Shown here piece after piece: positions 9,681-17,414 of a stretch of 64,000 nt of DNA; within the stretch, counting starts at the first letter, position 1, and each line of letters starts with the position of its first letter. Under the pieces are notes generated by a model, which saw only the letters and a program-made list of their open reading frames with translations, had not been told where the DNA came from and searched no databases. The stretch is from Micromonospora coriariae (GTDB lineage: Bacteria > Actinomycetota > Actinomycetes > Mycobacteriales > Micromonosporaceae). The translations under genes were made by a program, and so were the position numbers. Location of the stretch: the NCBI RefSeq assembly GCF_900091455.1, contig NZ_LT607412.1, positions 4,278,001-4,342,000 of the forward strand, in the 5' to 3' direction.

Positions 9681-10121
9681 GGGCGGGTGCCTGGCATCCC
9701 AGGAGGAGCCTGCCGCTAGCTGCTCCTCCGCCTGTCTCGCCCGTTGCTGCCGAAGTGCCGCCACGACTGAAGGAGGCAGCGGGAGAGTCCGCCGAGACCG
9801 GCGAGTCTTGGGCGCTTGGACCCGCAGCTCGCCACTAACCCGAACCAGGTTCTGTCTAACCGTCAGCGTCGCGGCGTCCAGGTCGACGTCCGACCATCGC
9901 AGGCCGAGCAGTTCGCCACGGCGGAGGCCGAGCATGAGCGCCAGGACGTACAGGGAGTGCCAGCGGGTGGGCTTGACGGTTTCGAGCAGCCGTTGTGCCT
10001 GTGCGATGGTCAGACCCTTGCCAACCTCGTAGTCAGGTGTCTCGACCTGGACGAGCTTGGCGACGTTGCGGACGACCAGTTCCTCCCCGAGCGCGTTTTG
10101 AAGCACATTCCCGCTGGCTCG
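9680..10121 (-). pseudogene. Tyrosine recombinase (phage-type integrase) fragment
   Basis: Reading leftward from about 10121, the translation is integrase-like: ALGEELVVRNVAKLVQVETP, then ALMLGLRRGELLGLRWSDVD, which carries the first catalytic Arg, then the VQAPKTRRSRRTLPLPPSVV strand region. Both ends are missing. The N-terminal arm/core-binding domain is absent, and the frame loses similarity after about 9690, before the His-x-x-Arg box and catalytic Tyr. It cannot be an active recombinase. The frame runs on through the tRNA as a spurious tail. It is probably the relic of the enzyme that inserted the island. Confidence 0.8.
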
Positions 10122-10631
10122 CGTGGCACTCCTTGACGGGGACATCGAGCAGTCAAACTGCCGCCTACTCCGTGGGGATGGAGGGCTGCCCGCGACGAGA
10201 AACATCGACGTGCCGGTGCTCGACGGCGACTGCACCTTCTCGGGTGACTTCGTCTTGAGCGTGGCGAGGGCAAGGGCGGCGATCACGGCCTTCATCGAAG
10301 GTGCTCCAGCCGAACGACTCGGAGAATGGGTTCGGCTCTGAGCCAGCGCAGTGTCGTCTTGGTCGTCAGCACCGCTTGATCAGCGCCGCGCTCGTGCTGC
10401 GATGAGCCGGCCCTGTCGCGGACCGTAAGGGCCTCCGGGATCGTCCTGAGGATCATGTCAAGCGTCTGGTGGGACGCGAATTTCAAGCATCAGCCGTGAC
10501 ACGACACAGCCGGCCGCCGGCGGTGTCGGGTCTCAGGACGTCCGTGACAGATCAGTCTCGGACGTGGGTGACACGTCCGGCTAGACGATCTTGTTGCGGG
10601 ACAGGGTAGCGGGACTGCTCGGTTGTCGGGA
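10122..10631. other. Non-coding stretch with transposon-end-like direct repeats
   Basis: No convincing gene. At 10535-10550 and 10559-10574 there are two related blocks, GGACGTCCGTGACA and GGACGTGGGTGACA, preceded by TGTCGGGTCTCA. These look like the ends found next to actinobacterial IS481-type transposases, by recognition only. The rest reads as degraded sequence with stops in all frames. Confidence 0.4.
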
Positions 10632-11858
10632 CTACGGGCGGGCCCAGCTGGCGAGTTCTCTGGCCCCGGTTGCTGTGCTGGAGTCGGGGTCTTGGGCCAG
10701 GGCGTTGCAGAGGATGAGGAAGTCGTCCACAGTGCCGCTGAGCTGGCCGAGCCATTCGGGCATGAGGTAGTTCACGACGGCGGCGTGGAGGTGGTCGAGG
10801 TGGTCGAGGCCGGCGGTCAGGAGATCCGTGGCTGTGGTGGTTGCTCGTGCGACGAGTCTGGTGCTGTGAATGTCGTTGCGGCGTAGCAGGGCCAGGCATG
10901 TCGCTTCGACCACGGCGGTGTCGCCCCGGTCGAGGAGGAGCCGCTGGAGGATGTCGGCGATGGCGTCTTGGTCGGCCCAGGCGGCGAGCTGTTGTCCTGC
11001 GGCGGCCCGGGTTGACCAGTCTGGGCTGTTGGCGGCCGTGATTGTTTCCTGAGGCGGGGCGGGGGCCTGCATGGGCTCAGAGTTCCACAGGGGGTTGTGC
11101 TGTAGGGGTGCGTCGGGCTGGTTCTGGCTTGCGGGCCTTGAACCGGGCGATGGGCTGGTGGTGGTGCGGGGGACTTCGGTGAGGATTTGGTCGCCGTCGT
11201 GGACGCGGAAGGTGGTGTCGGCGGCTTCGACGGTGAGGGTTGCTCCGGCATGGGCGACGCCGACGTGGATGCGTTGACCGGCGATGACCAGGGCTCCTCG
11301 GCAGCTGACGCGGCGTTCGACCCGCAGCGGCTCGGGTGCCGGTGTTGGTGGTGGTCCGGCGGGGCGGGCGTCGCGGATGCGGACGATCTCGGCAGATGTC
11401 AGCGGGTTGGGCAGGCTGCGCAGCAGGACCCCGTCGGCGGTGATCTGCATCAGGCCGCGGTCGAGTCGGACGGTGACGCGCCTGCCGGCGAAGTGGTAGC
11501 CGATAGGGTGTTGCCGGCCGGCGAGGCTGATCAGGCCGGTGGCGTTGACGAGCCGTTCGACCTCGATCGGGGCGCCGGCCCGGACGGTGCCTGTGGTGAT
11601 CGGTGGTGGTCCGGCCGGTTGGCCGTCGTCGGCGAGAAGCCGTCGCAAGTGGGTGAGGGTGAGCCGGGACGGGACGGTCTTGAGTCGGATGCCGTCGATA
11701 AGCAGGTGGACCACGGTGATGTCGGCCCACAGGGTGACCGGGAGCCCGGCCCGGGTCGGGCTGAGCCAGAACTGTTGCCCGTAGACCGTGAGGTTGCCTG
11801 AGGCGGGAACGAGGCGGGTGACCTCCACGGCTAGGCCAACATCGTCCCCGGTTGCCAA
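10632..11858 (-). CDS. Chimeric ORF: IS481-type transposase C-terminal repeats fused to HEAT-like domain
   Basis: A 408-aa open frame in two unrelated parts. Residues 1-232 are three related beta-strand repeats (about 1-79, 95-165, 175-232; for example ISLAGRQHPIGYHFAGRRVT and FRVHDGDQILTEVPRTTT) known to me as the C-terminal tail of actinobacterial IS481-family transposases; the catalytic DDE core is absent. After TTT the transposase frame is lost by one base, and the open frame continues through a Pro/Ser-rich linker into a helical HEAT-like domain (about 275-408). The latter may really be a separate 146-aa gene starting at ATG 11072. Whether the fusion is made as protein is unknown. Confidence 0.5.
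   Translation of the reverse strand: MATGDDVGLAVEVTRLVPASGNLTVYGQQFWLSPTRAGLPVTLWADITVVHLLIDGIRLKTVPSRLTLTHLRRLLADDGQPAGPPPITTGTVRAGAPIEVERLVNATGLISLAGRQHPIGYHFAGRRVTVRLDRGLMQITADGVLLRSLPNPLTSAEIVRIRDARPAGPPPTPAPEPLRVERRVSCRGALVIAGQRIHVGVAHAGATLTVEAADTTFRVHDGDQILTEVPRTTTSPSPGSRPASQNQPDAPLQHNPLWNSEPMQAPAPPQETITAANSPDWSTRAAAGQQLAAWADQDAIADILQRLLLDRGDTAVVEATCLALLRRNDIHSTRLVARATTTATDLLTAGLDHLDHLHAAVVNYLMPEWLGQLSGTVDDFLILCNALAQDPDSSTATGARELASWARP
11133..11858 (-). pseudogene. IS481-family transposase C-terminal remnant
   Basis: The part of the chimeric frame that derives from a transposase. The expected family ending after EVPRTTT is KPIARFKARKPEP. It is present, but in the neighbouring reading frame from about 11160 to 11120, which shows a one-base deletion at the junction. 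The integrase-core domain that should precede it is missing upstream of 11858. Confidence 0.7.
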
Positions 11859-11952
11859 TGGTTCGGCTGCGACGGTGGCGGAGCTGGCGGCTGACGAAGG
11901 CGCCGGCGGTGGCGCAAGCAGTCCGCATGATCAAACGACGACCGGAGGGGTT

Positions 11953-11977
11953 CAGGGTTCGAGTCCCTGGCGGCCCA
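11953..11977 (+). other. tRNA 3'-end-like fragment (T arm plus acceptor strand)
   Basis: CAGGG-TTCGAGT-CCCTG forms a canonical T arm (11953-11969), followed by GCGGCCCA like an acceptor 3' strand plus discriminator. No matching 5' half was found upstream. It may be a scar of another tRNA-targeting element carried into the island. Confidence 0.5.
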
Positions 11978-11989
11978 CTCCTCCGCAGG

Positions 11990-12886
11990 TCAGCGGCCCC
12001 GGTAGGCGGCGAGACGCTGGTGGGTCCAAGCCGTGTGGCGCTTGCGCAGAGCGGCGGCGGTCAGGTCGGTGCGGCCGAGGTCGTGGTAGTTGGGCAGCCA
12101 GGTTTCGACGGAGTGGTGCGAGTTCGTGAGGGCGAACAGGTCCCACAGCGCCAGCTCGGGGACGGCTTCACCGGCCGCCTCCTGGTACGCGTACAAGAAT
12201 GCCGTGGCCGCGTCGGGGCCGTGTAGCAGGACGAGATCGAGCCGGCACCAGCTCACGTCAAAGCCGCGTGGCGCTAGCGATGCCCCGGACCAGTCGATGA
12301 TGCCGGTGAGGGTGCCGTTGTGCCACAGCACGTTGCCTGACCAGAAGTCGTAGTGCGTTAGAACTGGGTGTTGTTCAGCGAGGCGGTGACGGTGGTTGGC
12401 AAGAATCGCCGCCGCTGGAGCCGAGCGTTCGGCTCGGGCGGACGATGCCGTCGCGGCCGCCATGCCGTCGCGTAGCCCGGCGAGCCGAGCAAGCGACGAG
12501 GCGTGGAGGCGGGCGAGGGTCCGCCCCAGCTGGGCGGCTGCGGCGTGCGGAGAGGTGGGCGTGATGTCGGCGCGGCCCGGGAGCCGGCTTATCAGGACGG
12601 CGGGTTCGCCGAAGCGGCGTCCGTCGGGGTCGGCGTCCAGCAGCCGAGGCGCCCAGCCGTCCAGGCCGTCGAGTGCTGCGAGCACGTTGGCCTCCTTTGC
12701 GGCGGCCATGTCGCCGGGCGGGTAGCGGCGAAGCACGATCTCTGCGGTGTCCCCGGTGGTCGCGAGCAGGTGGGTGGCGGCATGGGTCCCGCCAGTGAGT
12801 CGCCGTACTGTCCGTATCGAGGCACCCGGGCCAGCGACCTCGGCTGCCCAGGAGAGGGCGGCCGGCGGCGGTTGCTCCTTGATCAT
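11990..12886 (-). CDS. APH-type phosphotransferase family protein
   Basis: A 298-aa protein of the aminoglycoside phosphotransferase/choline-kinase fold. The catalytic loop HYDFWSGN is at 178-185 with Asp180 as base, and the metal-binding IIDW at 196-199 with Asp198. The N-terminal lobe has VRRLTGGTHAATH as glycine loop. Substrate is unknown: this fold covers antibiotics, sugars and small metabolites, so resistance should not be assumed. ATG 12886 is chosen; a GTG at 12904 would add six residues. Neither has a clear Shine-Dalgarno. The gene is island cargo, lying after the tRNA-like scar at 11953. Confidence 0.8.
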   Translation of the reverse strand: MIKEQPPPAALSWAAEVAGPGASIRTVRRLTGGTHAATHLLATTGDTAEIVLRRYPPGDMAAAKEANVLAALDGLDGWAPRLLDADPDGRRFGEPAVLISRLPGRADITPTSPHAAAAQLGRTLARLHASSLARLAGLRDGMAAATASSARAERSAPAAAILANHRHRLAEQHPVLTHYDFWSGNVLWHNGTLTGIIDWSGASLAPRGFDVSWCRLDLVLLHGPDAATAFLYAYQEAAGEAVPELALWDLFALTNSHHSVETWLPNYHDLGRTDLTAAALRKRHTAWTHQRLAAYRGR

Positions 12887-13331
12887 CAGGCCACATTGCC
12901 CCACTGAGGGGCTTGCCCGCCACCGAAATCGGCCAGGCTCGTCCGGAGGCTTCGAAGCATCGGCTGCGGCAGCGGCGATCTGACATCAGTCGTTGACCCC
13001 AACGGCGGCCGAGGCCGGACGAGTGCGGACGGGTGTCGCCTCGGAGCCGAATCCGGTGAACGTCAGTCGAGAGCTGCGAGAGGAGTACGACCGGCCCCGG
13101 TGTCGCTCGCCCTATACACGCCAGCTCGTCGACGCCGCCCAGAACCTGGCCCACGTCCCCGCCGGCCACCTGCACCACCGATTCCTCGGCTGGACCCGTA
13201 CCAGCCGGACCGATTGTCGGTCGACTAGCCGAAAGATGATCGACCGCGCGGACGATGGCGTGACCAACGCGAGTTGTGGATCATGGCGAGGTCGCGCGGC
13301 CTCTGCGTGGCAAGTCACGTAAGGGGTCCTG
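12887..13331. other. Intergenic stretch with one copy of an island repeat
   Basis: No supported gene. Contains a copy (12982-13066) of an imperfect direct repeat also found at 14879-14966. An AAGGGG Shine-Dalgarno for the lipoprotein gene sits at its right end. Confidence 0.5.
12982..13066 (+). repeat. Imperfect direct repeat, copy 1
   Basis: Starts GACATC and ends CGTCAG, with shared blocks GAGGCCGGACGAG, GGACGG and CCGAA. The second copy is at 14879-14966. Identity looks like roughly three quarters by eye. Confidence 0.6.
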
Positions 13332-13874
13332 TTGTATCGTTCCCAGCTCGCCACAACCAGCGCCGTCGCTGCTCTGGCCCTCGCTCTGGCAGGCTGTGGC
13401 AACAGCCAGCCTCCAGCCGCTGCAGGGCCGTCGACGGTTGCGAGTGCCACGACGCCGGCCACCCCTGTGAGCCCCAGCGAGAAGCCGGCGATGGGCGCCA
13501 AGGACATGGTCGGGGCTCTCACCGCTGCTGGGCTTCCGCTGTCGAATACCGCCGAGCAGGACGAGAACACTGACCCCAATGACAAGCTCGGTCGCCCTGG
13601 GCAGTACACCTCCCGTGCCTCAGCGGACGTGCCGGGAGGTGACAAGGACGCCGAGAAGTACGGCATCGACCGCGGCCTGGTGGTCGAGGTGTTCGCGACG
13701 GCAGGGGACGCCGACGCCCGATCGACGTACATCCAGGACGCCCTGAAGGGCGCTCAGATCCTCGGCACCGAGTACCACTATCGACCGACGGACAGTCGGA
13801 TCCTGGTGCGGCTGACCGGGAAGGTGAAACCGTCGCAGGCGAAGAAGTTCGGGGACGCAGTCGCAAAGTTGTGA
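13332..13874 (+). CDS. Putative lipoprotein
   Basis: A 180-aa exported lipoprotein. The signal peptide has hydrophobic core SAVAALALALAG and lipobox LAGC at 19-22, so Cys22 would be lipidated. A Pro/Ala/Ser/Thr-rich linker follows (25-52), then a compact domain beginning AKDMVGALTAAGLPLSNT and ending VRLTGKVKPSQAKKFGDAVA. That arrangement is seen in many small actinobacterial lipoproteins with no assigned function. The start is TTG 13332, supported by AAGGGGT eight to ten bases upstream and by the signal peptide starting at once. It is island cargo flanked by the imperfect repeats at 12982 and 14879. Confidence 0.8.
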   Translation: MYRSQLATTSAVAALALALAGCGNSQPPAAAGPSTVASATTPATPVSPSEKPAMGAKDMVGALTAAGLPLSNTAEQDENTDPNDKLGRPGQYTSRASADVPGGDKDAEKYGIDRGLVVEVFATAGDADARSTYIQDALKGAQILGTEYHYRPTDSRILVRLTGKVKPSQAKKFGDAVAKL

Positions 13875-14399
13875 GCGCAGCCGGCGGACAGGTCCAGCCG
13901 GTCTCCCGACGGGGATCGTACCTGCTCGCACCTCTCGCGGATCGACGGCAGCGGCAACTGACATCCCATGAGCGCGAGGCCAAGCAGCGACGCCACCCTC
14001 GTGCCTTCGTCTCACTTGTCGTCTCGTTCGTGACCGTGCGGGGGCGACCGTAGACGAACGACTGGTCGAGTTCGCCTTGGTAGCGAACCGACCCGGTCAA
14101 GCGCGTACGGGGACGAGCAGACCTGGAAAGCGTGCCTGGGGTGCTGCTAACGGGACGAAGAGCACCAGCTGTGAGCGGCGTCGGCCGAGCAGCCAACGGA
14201 GCAGCCAAGCCAGCGAGCATGAGCGGACGATCACGGACGCAGGCGGCCGGCCGACCAGCAGGAGCACCTGCTGGAGCAGGAGTACGGAACCGATTCGTCA
14301 TGCGTAGGCCACGTCGAGGTAATTGCGGCACGCGATCAGCGGCGACACTGTCCTGCCCCCTCGCCACCGCCCGCCCATTCTGACCTGCCCACGACGGTT
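13875..14399. other. Non-coding island stretch
   Basis: No supported gene on either strand. It contains a small palindrome (CAGCAGG/CCTGCTG near 14257-14274) and short Arg-rich frames that look random. Confidence 0.5.
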
Positions 14400-14415
14400 G
14401 ACAACCCTGGTTGTC
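14400..14415. promoter_or_regulatory. Palindromic operator candidate
   Basis: GACAACC-CT-GGTTGTC is a perfect 7-bp inverted repeat with a 2-bp spacer, 44 bases before the start of the small HTH gene. TTGACA overlaps its left edge (14398-14403) and could be a -35 element. Autoregulation by the downstream HTH protein is inference. Confidence 0.5.
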
Positions 14416-14458
14416 GAGCGGACTCTGGAGTCGGAGGCCACTGACGAGGGAGCCGATC

Positions 14459-14866
14459 ATGCGGGAGCTGACGTCTGACGAGCGACAGGAACTACGGCGG
14501 GAACTGGGTGCTGTTGCCGCTGACTGGGCGCAGCGGCTGCACAACTCTGATGTGGATATCCGGGGCGGCGCTGCCCAGGAGTCAAGCTCTGCCGAGCGGA
14601 TGCGGGCTCACCTCGCGCGGATGGCGGCAGGTGAGCAGATGCGTCGCCTTCTCGCTGACCTCGTGTCCGCCAGTGCCGAGGAAGCGGTGCAGTGCGGTGC
14701 CGGCTATCCCGAGCTTGGCGCAGCGGTAGGCGCCAGTCGGCAGGCCGCGCGTAAACGATGGCCTGGCCTGTCGAAGAGGCGTGCCTCGGAGTGGAAGCAA
14801 CCGCCCGGGGGCATCGGTTGGGCCAGCAGCCATCCGGGAGGCCCGGGACCGTTTTCGGGGACCTGA
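14459..14866 (+). CDS. Small helix-turn-helix protein, hypothetical
   Basis: A 135-aa protein. Residues 1-65 are strongly helical and charged (ELTSDERQELRRELGAVAAD). Residues about 80-105 read as a helix-turn-helix (YPELGAAVGASRQAARKRWP), of the type where a small residue turn is followed by SRQAA and a tryptophan. The tail is Gly/Pro-rich. ATG 14459 has GAGGGA upstream; an earlier in-frame ATG at 14411 sits inside the palindrome at 14400-14415 and is unlikely. Probably a DNA-binding protein that controls itself or the island; function not known. Confidence 0.6.
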   Translation: MRELTSDERQELRRELGAVAADWAQRLHNSDVDIRGGAAQESSSAERMRAHLARMAAGEQMRRLLADLVSASAEEAVQCGAGYPELGAAVGASRQAARKRWPGLSKRRASEWKQPPGGIGWASSHPGGPGPFSGT

Positions 14867-14878
14867 GGGGCTGGGCTT

Positions 14879-14966
14879 GACATCCGTGGCTGACATCAAC
14901 GGTGGCGGCTGAGGCCGGACGAGCGTGGACGGCTGTCGGCTCTACGCCGAACCCGTTGGACGTCAG
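14879..14966 (+). repeat. Imperfect direct repeat, copy 2
   Basis: Second copy of the repeat at 12982-13066, ending only 26 bases before the second attachment-site copy. Confidence 0.6.
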
Positions 14967-14992
14967 CGGACGTTGGCGACCTTTGCCGAAAG

Positions 14993-15038
14993 CGCCTTAC
15001 AAGCGGGGGTCGCAGGTTCGAAACCTGCCGCGCCCACC
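14993..15038 (+). repeat. Attachment-site direct repeat, distal copy
   Basis: Repeats the tRNA-Val anticodon loop to 3' end (9585-9631) with one G fewer in the G run. It has no 5' half and is not a tRNA gene. It marks the distal end of the island. Confidence 0.9.
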
Positions 15039-15085
15039 CATCAGCATCAACACGAACGTCGGACGGTTCCCGCCCTGGTGAGGCG

Positions 15086-15958
15086 TCAGGTGCGATCGGC
15101 GACCAGCACCCGGCTGTGCGCCAGCGACCTGGCGTGCTGGCTGGGCGTGTGCAGGGCCCGCGCCGTGTCGAGCAGGTCGTGGTCCCGGGTGACGGTGAAG
15201 CCGTGTCGGGCCAGCAGGGCGGCCATGGCGGCGGGCGTCCAGGTCGAGCGCCACGGCTCGTTCGCCCACACGCTCGACCGGCCGGTGGACGCCGCCAGCA
15301 GCCGTGCGATGAGGCGGCCCAGGGCCGCGGACCTTCCGGGCAGCTGGAAGTTGACGATCAGGCGGCTGTTCGGCGCCGAGCAACTGGCGAGCGCCGTCAC
15401 CGTGGCGGTCACCTGCGCCGTGGTCAGGTATGGCACGACCCCCTCCCAGACCCAGGTCGTCGCCTGGTCGGAACGGTGCCCGGAATCGGCCAACGCCTCG
15501 GCCAGTCGGTCGCGGCCGAAGTCCACCGGGACGAACCTCGGCGGGGTGCCGGGCAGGCCCTCGGCGCGCTCGCGCTTGTCGCGCTGGGTGGCCGGCTGGT
15601 CGACCTCGAAGACCGTCACCCCGGCGAGTTCCGGCATCCGCCAGGCACGACCGTCCAGCCCCGCGCCGAGGATCACCAGCTGTGGACCCGGGTGGGCGCG
15701 TACGGCATCGTCGATGGCGACCGTACGGGGCACGATCAGCTCGGCGTTGGCGCGCACCGTCTCGTAGTCGACCCGCTGCCGCCACGGCCGGGGAGCGAGG
15801 CCCTCGCGTACCCACCGGACGGCCTCCCGCTCGTCGGTACGCAGCAGGGGCAGGGCCGTCGGATCGGCGAAGCGGCCGGGAGCGATCAGGCCGTCCGCAG
15901 CCGCGCGACCCTGACAGACCAGGACCGCCGTACGGCTCGCACGCGAGGTGTTCGGCAT
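15086..15958 (-). CDS. SAM-dependent methyltransferase, PPM1/LCMT (Tcmp-like) family
   Basis: A 290-aa class I methyltransferase of the group related to leucine carboxyl methyltransferase, common in actinomycetes and often involved in small-molecule or polyketide O-methylation. The SAM-binding glycine motif ILGAGLDGRAWR is at 96-107, the acidic strand FEVDQP at 117-122, and WEGVVPYLT, typical of this family, is near 178-186. ATG 15958 is preceded by AGGAGG at good distance. It is the first intact gene outside the island and reads toward the attachment site. Substrate unknown. Confidence 0.88.
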   Translation of the reverse strand: MPNTSRASRTAVLVCQGRAAADGLIAPGRFADPTALPLLRTDEREAVRWVREGLAPRPWRQRVDYETVRANAELIVPRTVAIDDAVRAHPGPQLVILGAGLDGRAWRMPELAGVTVFEVDQPATQRDKRERAEGLPGTPPRFVPVDFGRDRLAEALADSGHRSDQATTWVWEGVVPYLTTAQVTATVTALASCSAPNSRLIVNFQLPGRSAALGRLIARLLAASTGRSSVWANEPWRSTWTPAAMAALLARHGFTVTRDHDLLDTARALHTPSQHARSLAHSRVLVADRT

Positions 15959-16031
15959 CGGCCTGTCCTCCTGGTCGTGGCATCGGCTCCGCCGTCGACA
16001 GTAGCGGTCTCGGCTGCGGTGGCGGCCAGCG

Positions 16032-17414
16032 TCAGTCGTGCCTCCGAGCCCGCCTGACCCGCCGGTCGTCGAGCCACAGCGCGATCCGCTGCCGGCTCCC
16101 GAACAGCACACCCCCGATGAGCAGCACCGTGATGAGACCGGTCCAGAGCCAGAACCGGCCACCCACCCCGCCGGGTGGCTGCGCGTCGCGGACGCGTCCG
16201 CTGCGGACCACCTGGTCGGCGACGTCGACGGCGACCACCTGGTCCGGCGCGGTCAGCACGGTTCGTGGCGCGGTGGCGCCGGGTGTCAGTGCCAGCACCC
16301 GCACGGTGCGTACGCGCTGGTCGCTCGTGGGCGGGGCCGTCTGCTCCTCCAGTGGCGGGTCGGGGGCGAGGGGGTCCGGCTGGTAGGCCGCCACCAGCGC
16401 CGACCCGTCCGGCGCCCAGCCGAGCAGCCGGATGGCCACGACCCCGGACACGGCGGGCAGGCGAAGTGGACCGACGTCCCGGCCGCTGGCGGGGTCGACC
16501 TGGCGCAGGGTCCACCCGGTGGTGTCCGCCCGGGCGGCCAGTGTGAGGGTCTGGCCGTCGGGACGCCACGCGCCCTTGCCGGCGAGCCAGGTCCCGTCGG
16601 GCAGTGCGAACGAGGAGAGTTCCCGGCCAGCGAGGTCGGTCACGGCGACCGTGCGGCCGTACTGGTAGGCGAGCCGGCCCGGCGCGGCGGCGACGGTCGA
16701 GCCGACACGCGCCTCCTGGGCGCCGGCGGCCAGCCTGGTCCAACGCTCCTCGTCGAGGGTCACCGCACTCAGCACGGTGGTGTACGTGGCCCCGTCGAAC
16801 GCGACAGGCACGTCGTCGCGGACCACAAGCGACCCGCCGTCGGCGGACCAGCCCGCCGGTGTGCTCCACACACTGCGGTCGACCCGCGACGTCAGCCGCT
16901 GGGCGCGGCCGGTGACCAGGTCGATGACCTCGACGCCCGGATCGTCCTGGTCTCCGTCCGGCCGGGCCACGTACCGGCCGTCGGGGGAAAGGTGGACCGA
17001 CTCTCCCGCCAGCGACTCCCCGCCCATCCGCATGATCCGGTAGCGGTCGGAGTCCGCGTCGACGACGCCGACGACGTTCACGTCGTTCCACCCGTGCAGA
17101 CGTGGTGCCGGACCGTCGAAGATGACCGACGCGGGGCCGATCCGGGGGCGGTCGGTGACGTGCAGCGTGCCGATCGGCGGCAGGGCGATGTGGTCGGGCA
17201 GGGCGGCGTCCGCGGTGGCGTCCGCGTCGAGGGCGGGGGTACGGGTCAACGGCAGCGCGACGCCGGCCAACGCGAGCAGCGTCAGGGCGCCGGCGGCGGC
17301 GGTCAGCCGGCGGCGACGGTCGCGGCGGGCGGTGGCGAGCGCGCGGTCGTACACGGGGTAGGTGGGCACGTCCTCGGCGGTGGAACGCAGTGCCTCGCGG
17401 AGCCGGGCGGTCAT
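16032..17414 (-). CDS. Membrane protein paired with SigE-family sigma factor (WD40-like extracellular domain)
   Basis: A 460-aa protein: a short basic cytoplasmic N-terminus (1-37), a membrane helix at about 38-56, a large extracellular beta-propeller-like domain with repeated HLSPDGRYVARPDG and WRPDGQTLTLAA type blades, and a second membrane helix near the C-terminus (WTGLITVLLIGGVLF) before a basic tail. The start ATG overlaps the stop of the sigma-factor gene (ATGA at 17411-17414), so the two are translationally coupled. It may be the anti-sigma partner or a sensor for it; no zinc anti-sigma motif is visible, so that role is inferred from position. Confidence 0.75.
   Translation of the reverse strand: MTARLREALRSTAEDVPTYPVYDRALATARRDRRRRLTAAAGALTLLALAGVALPLTRTPALDADATADAALPDHIALPPIGTLHVTDRPRIGPASVIFDGPAPRLHGWNDVNVVGVVDADSDRYRIMRMGGESLAGESVHLSPDGRYVARPDGDQDDPGVEVIDLVTGRAQRLTSRVDRSVWSTPAGWSADGGSLVVRDDVPVAFDGATYTTVLSAVTLDEERWTRLAAGAQEARVGSTVAAAPGRLAYQYGRTVAVTDLAGRELSSFALPDGTWLAGKGAWRPDGQTLTLAARADTTGWTLRQVDPASGRDVGPLRLPAVSGVVAIRLLGWAPDGSALVAAYQPDPLAPDPPLEEQTAPPTSDQRVRTVRVLALTPGATAPRTVLTAPDQVVAVDVADQVVRSGRVRDAQPPGGVGGRFWLWTGLITVLLIGGVLFGSRQRIALWLDDRRVRRARRHD

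Larger units (their letters stand above)
9632..15038. mobile_element. Decayed integrative element in tRNA-Val
   Basis: About 5.4 kb bounded by the tRNA-Val 3' end and its 46-nt partial copy. A truncated tyrosine integrase lies next to the tRNA and reads toward it, the usual arrangement for tRNA-targeting elements. Cargo is an IS481-derived chimeric ORF, an APH-type kinase, a lipoprotein and a small HTH protein. Gene density and codon quality are visibly poorer than outside. No replication or transfer gene is seen, so the element is probably immobile. Confidence 0.8.

Noticed and set aside
11990..12886. Antibiotic-resistance gene
   Set aside because: The APH fold is clear, but nothing identifies an antibiotic substrate; calling resistance would go beyond the sequence.
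14993..15038. A second tRNA-Val
   Set aside because: Only the anticodon-loop-to-3' portion is present, with no acceptor 5' strand or D arm; it is the attachment-site copy.
16032..17414. Zinc anti-sigma factor
   Set aside because: No HxxxCxxC motif; only position next to the sigma-factor gene supports a regulatory link.
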